This document shows, in pieces, positions 10,798 through 21,892 of a DNA stretch of 64,000 nucleotides. The stretch is taken from assembly GCF_029407905.1 (NCBI RefSeq), contig NC_073641.1, forward strand, positions 16,909,001 to 16,973,000, in the 5' to 3' direction. Source of the stretch: Bubalus kerabau (taxonomy: Eukaryota; Chordata; Mammalia; Artiodactyla; Bovidae). The notes under the pieces are model-generated. The model ran no database searches, was not told the origin of the DNA, and was given only the letters and a program-made list of their open reading frames with translations. A program made the position numbers and the translations under genes. Every line of letters begins with the position of its first letter. Position 1 is the first letter of the stretch.

Positions 10798-11048
10798 TGT
10801 GGCAGGAAGTGAGTCCTATATTAGTGATCTGGGGATAGATTAGAAGTCTGATCTACTTGTATAAATATCTATTTGTATAAACTTATTTTTGTTGTTTTTA
10901 AGATTAAAATAATCAGTGCTATTTTATCTGCCTTATGTTAGCTAACAGCTTAATCTTGATGCTGGATTTAGCACTTCTCACTGTATCAAAACTTACAAGG
11001 AGAATTTTATTAGTTAGAAGGCCTGGGTCTCATCATGGATCTAGTTCT
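10121..11048. other. Low-copy AT-rich DNA
   Basis: No repeat family or convincing exon was recognised. Two overlapping ORFs (10246-10685) are pyrimidine-rich, low-complexity translations without a conserved look. A TG microsatellite lies at 10765-10796. Confidence 0.5.
10765..10796. repeat. (TG)n microsatellite
   Basis: About 16 uninterrupted TG units, likely length-polymorphic. Confidence 0.95.
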
Positions 11049-11687
11049 TGCTGTTGTTCAGTTGCTAAACTGTGTCCGACTCTTTGTGACTCCGTGGACT
11101 GCAACATGCTAGGCTCCCCCGTCCTTCTCTGTTTCCTGGAGTTTGCTCAAATTCATGTTCGTCAAGTTGGTGATGCCATCTAACCATCTTATCCTCTGCC
11201 ACCTCTTTCTCCTTTTACCTTCAGTCTTTCCCCACATAAGGGTCTTTTCCAATGATTCAGCCCTTCTCATCAGGTGGCTTAAGTACTGGAGCTTCAGGAC
11301 TCTCAAGAGTCTTTTCTAGCACCACAATTTGAAAGCATCAGTTCTTTGGTGCACAACCTTCTTTATAGTCCAGCTCTCACATCCATACATGACTACTGGA
11401 AAAACATAGCTTTGACTAGATGGACCTTTGTCAGCAAAGTGATGTTTTGCTTTTTAATATACTGTGTAGGCTTGTCATAGCTTTCCTTCCAAGGAGTAAG
11501 CATCTTTTAATTTCATGGCTGTAGTCACTGTCCACCTTGATTTTGGAGCCCAGATAATAAAATCTGTCACTGTTTCCACTTTTCCCCTTTCTATTTACTC
11601 TGAAGTGATGGGACTCAATGCCTTGATATTAGATTTTTTAATGTTGAGATTCAAGCCAGGTTTTTCACTCTCCTCTTTCACCTTCTA
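11049..11687 (-). mobile_element. BovB LINE 3' end, 5'-truncated
   Basis: Reverse complement of the BovB 3' 640 bases, from the TTGTTCAGTTGCTAAAC end through the arginine-rich C-terminal region, KAMVF and GSKI segments to the KVKEE region (the TTTTTCACTCTCCTC stretch). The frame is broken throughout. The TTGTTGTTCAG-type end marks an older BovB variant than the CAGTTCAGTTCAG copies. Confidence 0.88.
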
Positions 11688-12045
11688 GCAAGATAAAATT
11701 GAGTATTATTTTTACAAATTATTCTTTATATTACATTTATGAATGAATTAATTATGATTGACTAGTACCAGCTGAAAATCTAGGTACAAAATAGGCTGGT
11801 TCCTTTTACTCTGAAAATCAATGGGAGAGGAAGGTGCAATAGGGGAGGAAATTAGAGCCCAAGCTGTGGAACCAAATTTAGAATCCACCAAGAAGGTTGT
11901 GCAAGATGGAGGTTAGGAATTCAGAAGGTGGACTCTGCAAGAGAATAAATCTCTTTTTCTTTCTTTCCCTATCTCCAGTTTTACCTTAAAATTACCAAAA
12001 GGTTTAAGGCAATACAGGAAATATCTATAATCAGAAGTGATTATT
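11688..12045. other. Low-copy DNA
   Basis: AT-rich with a purine-rich middle (11815-11950). No repeat family or exon recognised. Confidence 0.4.
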
Positions 12046-12099
12046 GGGGTCGCACAGAGTCAGACACGACTGAAGCGACTTAGCAGGCAGCAGCAGCAG
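12046..12099 (+). mobile_element. 54-bp BovA2 3'-end stub
   Basis: Only the last BovA2 segment is present: GGGGTCGCACAGAGTCAGAC, then ACTTAGCAGGCAGCAGCAG. TATTGG follows it and a TATTGG also overlaps its left edge, a possible short TSD. It is a severely 5'-truncated SINE. Confidence 0.85.
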
Positions 12100-12850
12100 T
12101 ATTGGAGAAAAATGAAAGATTGGGTTTAACTTTGTTTCCTCCAGGCCTGGAGGAAGAACTGCTGTTCTATGCTTTTGTAACTCTATGGGCTCACAGTTGT
12201 AATTTTGATCACTTCCTCCTTACTTAATGTGTCCCATACTAGATAATAATGTTTTTTATGGCAGGATTTTAATTTTTTTCACTAGGTATTTCTAGAATAA
12301 ACAGAGTTCCTGACATGGAAGATACTCAGTGATTGCCTTATTAATCATGCATGTGTTAGAGGGATACTGAAAAAAACAGTAACCAATAACAATAAATTCA
12401 TTGTAAGCAAAGAAAAACTCATGAGAGAAGGTTTATATATTCTAATTGTGAGATATTGAATAAGACAGAAAATGCATGCTAAAAATAAAGTTGAAAGTTC
12501 TATCTTGCCTATATTTAATATACTTTGAAATTTAGTTTTGTTTGACATCCAGTTTTAGTAGTCTTGCATGCAACAAGTTCTTTCTCTGCCCGGGTGTCTT
12601 CATATGTATATCTTACAATTTGAGCTTCTTATACCTTGGTTTCAGTACTCTGGAGAATTTCTGCCCATCTCTTTTACGGTTCTCCCCTGGAAACTGCCCA
12701 AGTGAAATTTGTACTTGCTATAATAGCATTATTTTAAGTCAGATCATCCCAACTAACAGTCTATGTATTTGGTAAAAGTATTTCTAGTCATTTGTTCATG
12801 TTGATATAATAACTAACCAGAAGCTATAATTATTTACTTTTTGTAGGGAT
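12100..12850. other. Low-copy AT-rich DNA
   Basis: Nothing recognisable. ORFs at 12345-12548 (minus) and 12542-12775 (plus) are short, without motifs or splice context. Confidence 0.4.
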
Positions 12851-12863
12851 TACATAGATAACT

Positions 12864-13074
12864 GGGCTTTCCTGGTGGCTCAGATGGTAAAGAATCTGCC
12901 TGTTATGCAGAAGACCAAGATTTAATCCCTGGTTTGGGAAGACCCCCTGGAGAAGGGAATGGCTACCCACTCCAGTATTCTTGCCTGGAGAATTCCATGG
13001 ACAGAGGAGCCTGGTGGGCTACAGTCCATGGGGTCGCCAAGAGTTAGACATGATTCAGAGATGAACACTTTCAC
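12864..13074 (+). mobile_element. Bov-tA SINE with 13-bp TSD
   Basis: Full-length-looking Bov-tA: GGGCTTTCCTGGTGGCTCAG head, B-box-like region, BovA body and GAACACTTTCAC end. Flanked by TACATAGATAACT (12851-12863) and TACATAGATAGCT (13075-13087), 12 of 13 matching. Confidence 0.95.
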
Positions 13075-13087
13075 TACATAGATAGCT

Positions 13088-14264
13088 AAAATTTTTAACA
13101 GAAAAAATTTAACAAAATATATACACACACACACACGTACACATACATCCCTAAACACACATGTATAAGTAGTCAGTACTACCACTGTATTCTTTTAGAA
13201 ACTGAAAATGGAAACTGAGATAATAGAAGTCTCAGCAGTAGGAGAAACAGAAATTCTTAAAGTTCTCTTTGGGTAGAGGAAAATAAGAATAATTTTTTAA
13301 AAAATTTCTTGAAAACAAAGGTTATTTGGCAAGTTCTCACCTGTGGAAAGCTCTCAGTGTCTATACAAAACTGGCTTGGAAAAGTCATGACTAAGTTTTG
13401 CTGCATTTTAAATTCCCTTGAGCATCAATAGTATCAGAAGTTTTTAAATGAACTAAACACCAAGTGATCATTGTTTAATTGTTGGGGAATGAGTGGCAGC
13501 TAAGGCAGTCAGAACAGTCAACTAAGAGAGAGTGAAAAGATTTTTGATAGCGTGGCTCATTTTTTAAAAGATACTGCAGTTATTATATTTTAATGTGATG
13601 TAAGAAGATAGAAACAACACATGAAGAAAGTACAGAGTGATTTATTTATTTCTTACATTGTTCTCACCACAAAGAGCTTTGTCTTGTCTTCTGAAAAAAG
13701 GAAGCCAGAATAATTTACCTAATTGTCTGTCTATGTGGTCTATCTATCTGGTCTGTTTCTCTAGTCTGTCTACAAAGGCAGGGTCTAGATGGGAAAGAAA
13801 CAAAAGATAAGGAATGAAATCTCTCTAAGCAGATATGCAAAAATATATGGAATGTTTAATGATGAGTTGAACATCAGGGACATTACTTCAGATAGTTACC
13901 AAGAAAAATTTAGATTTTTGAAAGTAGATATAATAAAGTGAAAATAAAAACAAGGAAGTCAGAAAAGTGAAGAGGAAAAGGGTGGGATTTATTTTCCTTT
14001 TGTTCTCCTCCCCCATGCCAGTGTGACGTGTATTTCTACCAGAGATACTGTATTCTGGTGACAACAGAGTATGAGAGCATATTTGCCAGCTTATATGCCT
14101 AAAGGTAATTGAATTCAGTATAAATCACCTATTCAAAATTCAGCCTTGGGAGCTTGGAAGAACAAAAACCTGAAATGTTCTTTGAAACAGGTAGGTATGA
14201 ACAGAGGACTTTGGGAACTTTGGGTTCCTGTTGAAAATACAAGAGAATCCAGTATTGCTTATGT
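13088..14264. other. Low-copy DNA with short (AC)n
   Basis: A short AC run lies at about 13123-13136, and a TCTGTCTATGTGG/TCTATCTATCTGG low-complexity patch near 13725-13770. No exon or repeat family was recognised in the rest. Confidence 0.4.
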
Positions 14265-14460
14265 AAGTGAAAGTGAAGTCTCTCAGTCGTGTCTGACTCT
14301 TTGCGACCCCGTGGACTGTAGCCCACCAGGCTCCTCCGTCCATGGGATTCTCTAGGCAAGAATACTGCAGTGGGTTGCCATTTCCTTCTCCAGGGGATCT
14401 TCCCAACCCAGGGATTGAACCCAGGTCTCCCACACTGCAGGCAGATGCTTTAGGTGCCAT
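14265..14460 (-). mobile_element. Bov-tA SINE
   Basis: Antisense copy. The GTGAAGTCTCTCAGTCG tail is at the left. The body runs to the tRNA-like region (GGGGATCTTCCCAACCCAGG) and stops in a degenerate head near GATGCTTTAGG. No clear TSD. Confidence 0.9.
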
Positions 14461-14830
14461 TCTAGCGCTGGGGTTATAATGTTGCTGGAGATAGATCAGA
14501 AAGGAAAAGATGAGAATCTGAGTCGGACTTTAATGTCAGGCATTGCCCGAGTTGGTGAAGAAAATGGAATATACTCACTGTCTTCTCTCATCACCTGTTT
14601 TCCTTTTTCTTCCTAATTCCTTTTAGAAATGTGGCACTAGAAGCAGTGAGTTTTCCAGCTGGCCTAGGCGAGACTTTCTTTGTATCTTTGCTTACCGTGG
14701 GGTGACCAGATACCTGTTTTGTGGCTCTCAATTGAGTGAGAGGGGAAGCTGATATTCTCTGGGTTTGGGATCTTTACTGATATTGACCAAACTGCTCAAT
14801 CTCTCATTGTACTAATCTGCTTTTTAAAAA
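14461..14830. other. Low-copy DNA
   Basis: No repeat or convincing exon recognised. Confidence 0.35.
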
Positions 14831-15085
14831 TACTAGTAATTAATAAGTACAGTTCATTGAGTTTTATGCCAAGATTGCACAAAGTGTTTTTTCATAATTA
14901 CATACATTCAGTTTCTCCTCCTAATAATCATGTAAGATAGGTGACATTATCTTCGTTTTACAGATGAGAAAACTGAAAGTTGGGAAACTTGTCTAAGACC
15001 ACACCATTAGTAAGTAGCAGTGGGCATTTCTACTCAAGCCTGTCTTCAAAACTAGTGTACTTAACCATTGTTCTACACTGCTTAA
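14831..15085 (+). repeat. MIR SINE
   Basis: Matches the MIR pattern along its length: a TTCATTGAGTTTTATGCCAAG 5' portion, the core GTTTTACAGATGAGAAAACTG, then AAGACCACACCATTAGTAAG and a TTAACCATTGTTCTACACTGC end. An old mammalian tRNA-derived SINE, moderately diverged. Confidence 0.85.
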
Positions 15086-15612
15086 CAGGAAAAAGTAGGA
15101 ACCTGTGCAAACATTTTCATATTTATTAATTTAGGTGTTCATAAGAATTCAGGATCTGCCTTTCAATGTTAAAGGTTTGTTGCAATAATAATTGTTGATC
15201 GCTGAATTATTTCCAACCCCAAATGCTTATTTCCTTAAACTTCATGATCTATACTCTCACTCTCATTTTCAGCATCTTTTTTTCACATACTCTTGTCATT
15301 CCTACTTTTTAAATGATATTTTCCATGCCTACAGCCCTTTTATGGTGAGGTCTTTGCTTTCTCAAAGAATTTTTAAAATCTAGTTTCTTACTTAAAAATT
15401 TCCTTTTCTGGAAAAAAGAAGCAATGTCCCTGTCTCAAAATATACAGTTTGCACCTGTTTTTGTAATGATATTTTGTTAACAGTTTCATAAAGATGCAAA
15501 TGATTTAATTTTTGTATTTTTTCAATGTTTATACTTTTCCCCATCTTTCATCATTTGTAAAGGAGAGAAAGCAGAATTTCAGGGCTCTGACAATATTCTT
15601 ATTGCTTTTCAT
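15086..15612. other. Low-copy AT-rich DNA
   Basis: No feature recognised. A small ORF at 15192-15383 lacks any family signature. Confidence 0.35.
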
Positions 15613-15623
15613 AATGTCATTTG

Positions 15624-15934
15624 TGGGTTTTCCTGATAGCTCAGTTAGTAAAGAATCCACCTGCAATGCAGGAGACCCTAGTTCAATTACTGAGTTGGGA
15701 AGAACTGTGGGAGAAGGGATATGATGCCCACTCCAGTATTCTTGGGCTTCCCTTGTGGCTCAATTGGTAAAGAGTCTGCCTGCAACATGGAAGACCAGGG
15801 TTTGAACCCTGGGTTGGGAAGATACCCTGGAGAAGCAGAAAGGCTACCCATTCCAGTATTTTGGCCTGGAGAATTCCATTCTATAGTCCATGGGGTTGCA
15901 AAGAATTGGATTTGACTGAATGACTTTCACTTGC
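15624..15934 (+). mobile_element. Chimeric head-to-tail Bov-tA pair in one TSD
   Basis: The first Bov-tA (15624-15744) runs from its tRNA-like head to ACTCCAGTATTCTT, then a complete new head (GGGCTTCCCTTGTGGCTCA) starts a second Bov-tA to about 15934. One flanking pair, AATGTCATTTG (15613-15623) and AATACCATTTG (15935-15945), brackets both. No TSD was seen at the inner junction. Confidence 0.85.
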
Positions 15935-15945
15935 AATACCATTTG

Positions 15946-16191
15946 TAAATGTATAGTTGGTAAATACTTTTGAGGATCTTAGTGATGTCAATCACAAAGA
16001 GCTAGATCATATACTCAATATTTTGGACTAAACGTATTCTTCAGGAAGTTAAGCCAAATTATAAATTCCTAATAAAAGATGCATATGTATGTTTATATGA
16101 CATGAATTTTATCCTCATGTGTGATTACGATAAGTGGTGATAAATTGCTTGTATGCCTTTTGAGGAAATCCGTGAGCCTCACATGTAATGT
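15946..16191. other. Low-copy DNA
   Basis: Nothing recognised. Confidence 0.3.
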
Positions 16192-16328
16192 CCAAAGGCA
16201 AGAATACTGAATTGGGGACAAGATTGGAGGGGAGAGGATATGAGGAATGCCCTTGGCTCCCAGCATCCTCCAGCCCTCTCTTAGACCCTGCTTTCCTTGC
16301 ATTCCAGGTGAATTCTTTACCATCTGAG
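16192..16328 (-). mobile_element. Degraded Bov-tA-like remnant
   Basis: Starts with GGCAAGAATACTG and ends with GGTGAATTCTTTACCATCTGAG, both antisense Bov-tA landmarks, but the middle has drifted or been replaced. It abuts the 3' end of the large BovB. Confidence 0.45.
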
Positions 16329-18312
16329 AATGTTTCAGTTCAGTTCAGTTGCTCAGTCATGTCCAGCTCTTGACTCCATGGACTGCAGCACGCCAAGCTT
16401 GCTTGTCCATCACCAACTCCTAGAGCTTGCTCAAACTCATGTCCATCGAGTCAGTGATGCCATCCAACCATGTCATACTCTGTTGCCCCTTTCCCCTCTT
16501 GCCCTCAATCTTTCCCAGCATCAGGGTCTTTTCCAGTGAGTCAGATCTTTGCATCAGGTGGCCAAAGTATTGGAGTTTCAGCTTCAGCATCAGGTCTTCC
16601 AATGAATATTCAGGATTGATTTCCTTTAGGGTTGACTTGTTCAATCTCCTTGCTGTCTGAGGGACTCTCAAGAGTCTTCTCCAATACCACACAGTTCAAA
16701 AGCATTGATTCTTCAGCGCTCAGCCTTCTTTATGGTCCAACACTTACATCCTTACATAACTACTGGAAAAAACATAGCTTTCACTAGATGGACCTTTGTT
16801 GGCAAAGTAACGTCTCTGCTTTTTTAATATGCTATCCAGGTTTGTCATAGCCTTTCTTCCAAGAAGCAAACCTCTTTTAATTTCATGGCTTCAGTCACTG
16901 TTTGTAGTGATTTTGGAGCCCAAGAAAATAAACTCAGTCACTCTTTCTATTGTTTCCCCATCTATTTGCCATGAAGTGATGGGACCAGATGACATGATCT
17001 TAGTTTTTTGAATATGAGTTTTAAGCCAGCTTTTTCACGCTGCTCTTTTGCTTTCATCAAGAAGTTCCTCTTCACTTTCTGCCATAAGGGTGGTGTCCTC
17101 TGCATATCTGAGGTTATTGATATTTCTCCCGGCAATCTTGATTCCAGCCTGCACTTCATCCAGCCTGGCATTTCACATGATATATTCTGCATGTAAGATA
17201 AATAAGCAGGGTGACAATATACAGCCTTGACACACTCCTTTCCCAATTTGGAACCAGTCCATTGTTCTATGTCCAGTTCTAACAGTTGCTTATTGACCTG
17301 CATACAGATTTCTCAGGAGGCAGGTAAGGTAGCCTGGTATACCATCTCTTTAAAATTTTCCACAGTTTGTTGCCATCCACACAGTCAAAGGCTCTAGTGT
17401 AGTTAATGAAGCAGAAGTAGATGTTTTTCTGGAATTCTCTTGCTTTCTCTATGATCCAGAGGGTATTGGCAATTTGAGCTCTGGTTCCTCTGGCTTTTTA
17501 AAATCCAGCTTGAACATCTGGAAGTTCTTGGTTCACATACTGTTGAAGCCTTACTTGGAGAATTTTGAGCATTACTCTGCTAATATTTGAGATGAGTGCA
17601 ATTGTGCGGTAGTTTGAACATTCTTTCGAACTTCCTTTCTTTGGGATTGAAATGAAGACTTACCTTTTCTAATCCTGTGGCCACTGGTGAGTTTTCCAAA
17701 TTTTCTGGCATATTGAGTGCCTCACTTTCACAGTATCATCTTTTAGGATTTGAAAGAGCTCAGCTGGAATTCCATCACTTACACTAGCGTTGTTCATAGT
17801 GATGCTTCCTAAGGCCCATTTGACTTTGCACTTCAGGATGTCTGGCTCTAGGTGAGAGCACACCATTGTGGTTACTTGGGTCATTAAGATCTTTTTTGTA
17901 TAGTTCTTCTGTGTATACTTGCCACCTCTTCCTAATATCTTCTGCTGCTTTTAGGTCCATACTGTTTCTGTCCTTTATTGTGCCCATCTTTGCATGAAAT
18001 ATTCCCTTGGTATTGCTAGTTTTCTTGAAGAGATCTCTAGTCTTTCCCATTCTATTGTTTTCCTCTATTTCTTTGCATTGATCACTGAGGAAGGCTTTCT
18101 TATCTTTCCTTGCTATTCTTTGGAACTCTGCATTCAGATATATATATCTTTCCTTTTCTACTCTGCCTTTCGCTTCTCTTCTTTTCACAGCTGTTTGTAA
18201 GTCCTCCTCAGACAACCATTTTGCCTTTGTGCATTTCTTTTTCTTGGGGATGGTTTTAATTACTGCCTCCTGTCCATAGTTTTTCAGGCACTCTATCAGA
18301 TCTAATTCCTTG

Positions 18313-18965
18313 TGAGAGAGTTAATTCTTACGTAGGTTGATAAGGACTTCAGGGTTCTTGAGGAGGAGAAAGGGGTCCAGGGCCCTTGAGGAAGAGAAAG
18401 GGGTTCGGGGCTCTCAAGGAGGAAAAATGGATAAAACTTTGTTTCTACACTGCTTTGTCTTAGTCACATAAGACATTTTTTCCTTAAACTCTTGAGTTGT
18501 TATGATAAGACTAACTTTCTTTAAGCCTAGAGCTAATATAACAAAACACCTGTCCTGCTCAAGGGTATGTTTTCCATAAGCTCTGTACTAATGATTATAT
18601 AACAATAATGTATCTTGCTCCAAGGCATGTTTCTCCTTCTTAGCAAGAACCTCTGACTAATCTTGTTATCTTAAGACTTTGTTGTGGAAGTAGATCTGAT
18701 AAGAACTTTGTATAGTTAGTTCTAATTTTGTTAATTTAAGATGTATGTTGTGGAGTGGGTCTGGTAAAAGTATATATGGCCTTGATAAGACTAGCGTGTG
18801 GGGCACTCTCTGTCTCCCTTCTGAGGTCTGTGTCAGAGGCTTTCTCTGTCCTTTTTTCACTGTAATAAAACTTCTGCCGCACAAAAGCAAGCCTGGTCCC
18901 TAATCCTGAAGCTAAATCTTCTTCTCCAGAGATCACAAATCTGACGTCATTCACCTAAGCTATCA
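18313..18965 (+). mobile_element. Solo retroviral LTR, 653 bp, with 4-bp TSD
   Basis: Inserted in BovB. Begins TGAGAGAG and ends GCTATCA (TG..CA, near-inverted termini). CTTG lies on both sides (18309-18312 and 18966-18969), and removing the LTR plus one CTTG restores BovB sequence. It has a TATA-like TATATATGGCC at 18771 and AATAAA at 18864-18869. Internal U3 repeats are visible. A 4-bp TSD is usual for gammaretrovirus-like (class I) ERVs. No viral genes are present. Confidence 0.85.
18771..18869 (+). promoter_or_regulatory. LTR TATA box to poly(A) signal
   Basis: TATATATGG at 18771 is a candidate core promoter, and AATAAA at 18864-18869 follows ~90 bases later, which fits the end of U3 plus a short R. 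Whether it drives transcription is unknown. Confidence 0.55.
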
Positions 18966-20359
18966 CTTGAATCTGTTTGTCACTTCCACTGAATAATCAT
19001 AAGGGATTTGATTTCAGTCATACCTGAATGATCTAGTGGTTTTTCCTACTTTCTTCAATTTAAGTCTGAATTTGGCAACAAGGACTTCATGATCTGAGCC
19101 ACAGTCAGCTCCCAATTTTTGCTGACTGTGTAGAACTTCTCCATCTTCGGATGCAAAGAATATAATCAATCTGATTTCGGTGTTGACCATCTGGTGATGT
19201 CCACGTGCAGAGTCTTCTCTTGTGTTGTCGGAAGAGGGTGTTTGCTATGACCAGTGTGTTCTCTTGGGAAACTCTGTTAGCCCTTGCCTTGCTTCATTTT
19301 GCCCTCCAAGGCCAAACTTGCTTGTTACTCCAGGTATCTCTTGACTTCATACTTTTGCATCCTCTATGATGAAAAGGACATATTATTTTGGTGTTAGTTC
19401 TAGAAGGTCTTACAGGTCTTCACTGAACCATTCAACTTCGGCTTCTTCAGCATTAGAGGTTGGGGGATAGACTTGGATTACTGTGATATTGAATGGTTTG
19501 CCTTGGAAACAGACAGATATCATTCTGTCATTTTTGAGATTGCATTCAAGTACTGCATTTTGGACTCTTTTGTTGACTATGATGGCTACTACATTTCTTC
19601 TGAGGTATCCTTGCCCACAGTAGTAGATATAATGGTCATCTGAGTTAAATTCACCCATTCCAGTCCATTTCAGTTCGCTGATTCCCAAAATGTCAATGTT
19701 TACTCATGCCGTCTCCGGTTTGACCACTTCCAATTTGCCTTGATTCATGGACCTAACATTCCAGGTTTCTATGCAATATTGTTCTTTACAGCATTGGATT
19801 TTACTTCTATCACTAGTCACATCCACAACTGGGCATTGTTTTTGCTTTGGCTCAGCCTCTTCATTCTTTCTGGAGCTATTTCTCCACTCCTCTCCAGTAG
19901 CATATTGGGCAGCTACTGACCTGGGGTGTTCATCTTTCAGTGTCCTATCTTTTTGCCTTTTCATACTGTTCATGGGTTTCTCAAGCCCAGAACACTGAAG
20001 TGGTTTGTCATTCCCTTCTCCAGTGGACCATATTTTGTCAGAACTCTCCACCATGACCTGTCAGTCTTGGGTGTCCCTACAGGTGATGGCTCATAGTTTC
20101 ATTGAGTCAGACAGGGCTGTGGTCCATGTGATCAGTTTGGTTAGTTCTCTGTGATTGTGGTTTCCATTCTGTCTGCCCTCTGATAGAGAAGGATAAGAGA
20201 TTTGTGGAAGCTTCCTGATGGGAGGGATTGGCTACTGGGGAATCTGAGTCTTGCTCTGATGGGCAGGGCCATGCTTATTAAATATTTATTCCAACTTGCT
20301 ACTCATGGGTGGGGCTGTGTTACCTCCCTGTAGTTTGGCCTGAGGCCAGACTAAGGTAA

Positions 20360-21000
20360 GGTAATCAGTAATGGTGACCTCCTTCAAAGGGACTTATGCC
20401 AGCGTGCCTTGGTTCCCAGGACTGTTGTATTCAGTGTCCCTGACCCCGTGGCAGGCCACTGTCAACCTGTGTCTCCGCTGGGGACTCCTGGACACTCACA
20501 GGCAAGCTTGGCTCAGTGTCTTGTGGGATCACCGCTCCTTTCTCCTGCATCCCGATGTGCACAAGGCTTTGTCTGTGCCCTCCAAGAGCCTGTTTCCCAG
20601 TCCTGTGGAAGTTCTGTAATCAAATCTCACTGGCCTTCAAAGTCAAATTTCCTGGGGGTTCTCAGTCCCTTTGCTGGACTCCCCAGGTTGGGAAATCTGT
20701 TGTGGGCCCTAGAACTTTTGCAATAGTGCAAGAACGTCTTTGGTATAATTGTTCTGCAGTTTGTGGGTCATCTGCTCAGTGGCTCTATGGTAGGGTAATA
20801 GTGACCTCCTCCAAGAGGACTTATGCCACATGCCTCACCTCCCAGGTCTGCTGCAGCCAGAGCCCCTGTCCCCCTGGCAGGCCGCTGCTGACCTGTGCAT
20901 CTGCAGAAGACACTCAAAGGCAGGTCTGGCTCAGACTCTGTGGGGTCCCTGGGTCTTGGTGTGCACAAGGTTTTGTTTGAGCCCTCCAAGCATCTCTGGC
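20360..21000 (-). repeat. Imperfect tandem repeat in BovB 5' UTR
   Basis: Shared words recur with an offset of 404-428 bases: GACTTATGCC at 20391 and 20819, GTGCACAAGG at 20557 and 20961, plus related GACCTCCT, GGCAGGCC and GCCCTCCAAG words. Two diverged ~0.4-kb units. Confidence 0.7.
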
Positions 21001-21198
21001 AAGTATGGGGTTTCATTCTAAACCCAATTTTCCCCTCCAACCATCTTGTTTGGGCTTCTCCTTTGTCCTTGAACATGGGGAATCTTTTTGGGGTGGGATC
21101 CAACATTCTTCTGTCTATGGTTGTTCAGCAGCTAGTTGCAATTTTGGAGTTCTCACAGGAGAAGATGAACACATCCTTCTACTCTGCCATCTTAGTCC

Positions 21199-21644
21199 TT
21201 TACGTGTTTAGTTTTGCATAATATAATGTGCTTACTTAAATTTTAATACTTTATCTTACCTATTATTATGTATATTTTGTAGAATTATCTGAGAATATCT
21301 TTTTAAATTTTAGATTTCCTCAAGTTACTGGAATAGAATTTGGATTTGATTGAGATGCGCAGCCAAGACATCAAATCATAAAAGATACATTAAATGTTCA
21401 AGGACAATACTTATGGAGAAAAAAAGTTTATTTTCTTGCTATTAAGAAGTATACTGCAAATGTGAGTTTAACTTCTTTTGAAAATGTTTTAAAGTCATTG
21501 TCTTATGTTAATACATACATTCATGTATATGCCCACATTCATACATATAATTTTTTTAAAAAATTTCAGACCTTTGGTGGTTTCAGTAAATGTTTTCCAT
21601 TGTATAATTCATGAGTTAGATTTAATTTTACTATATGTAGGTAT
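21199..21644. other. Low-copy AT-rich DNA
   Basis: No repeat or exon recognised. Confidence 0.35.
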
Positions 21645-21653
21645 AATTTCATT

Positions 21654-21883
21654 GTGGGGCTTTCATTGTGGTGGCTCAGTGGTAAAGAATCTGCCTGCAA
21701 TGCAGGAGATGTAGGTTTGATCCCTGGGTGGGGAAGATCCCCTGGACAAGGAAGTGGCAACCCACTCCAGTATTCTTGCCTGGGAAATCCCGTGGATAGA
21801 GGCGCCTGGTGGGCTACAATCCATGTAGCTCACCAGGGGTCACAAAAGAGTTGGACATGACTTAGTGACTGAACAACAACAAC
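21654..21883 (+). mobile_element. Bov-tA SINE with 9-bp TSD
   Basis: GGGGCTTTCATTGTGGTGGC head, GTTTGATCCCTGGG B-box-like region, BovA body, and an ACAACAACAACA tail. AATTTCATT occurs at 21645-21653 and 21884-21892. A small internal insertion, about 10 bases near 21826, disturbs the CCATGGGGTCGC stretch. Confidence 0.93.
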
Positions 21884-21892
21884 AATTTCATT

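Larger units (their letters stand above)
16420..20054 (-). pseudogene. BovB endonuclease-RT ORF, inactivated
   Basis: Remnant of the single BovB polyprotein that nicks DNA and primes reverse transcription. The endonuclease part shows WNVRSMNQGK, GISELKWTGMGEF and the SDHE-type motif near 19090. The RT part (17784-18215 and on) shows FHAKMGTIKDRN and ELYKKDLNDPSNH. The catalytic box at 17095-17106 reads YAED, so one aspartate is lost. An LTR at 18313-18965 splits the region between endonuclease and RT, and several stops and frameshifts precede it. Certainly not functional. Confidence 0.85.
16336..21198 (-). mobile_element. Near full-length BovB LINE with 5' UTR
   Basis: The most complete BovB in the window: about 4.2 kb after removing the LTR at 18313-18965. 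Reading right to left on the minus strand: a GC-richer 5' UTR (about 20060-21198) starting GACTAAGATGGCAGAGTAGA, an APE-type endonuclease region (about 19080-19790), RT (about 17000-18000), an arginine-rich C-terminal region (about 16420-16750), and a 3' end in CTGAACTGAACTG repeats. The ORF is broken many times. No convincing TSD was found. Confidence 0.92.

Noticed and set aside
20516..20980. Plus-strand ORF of 154 codons, one of the longer ones in the window
   Set aside because: It lies antisense across the BovB 5' UTR, has cysteine- and serine-rich low-complexity text, and follows the tandem units there.
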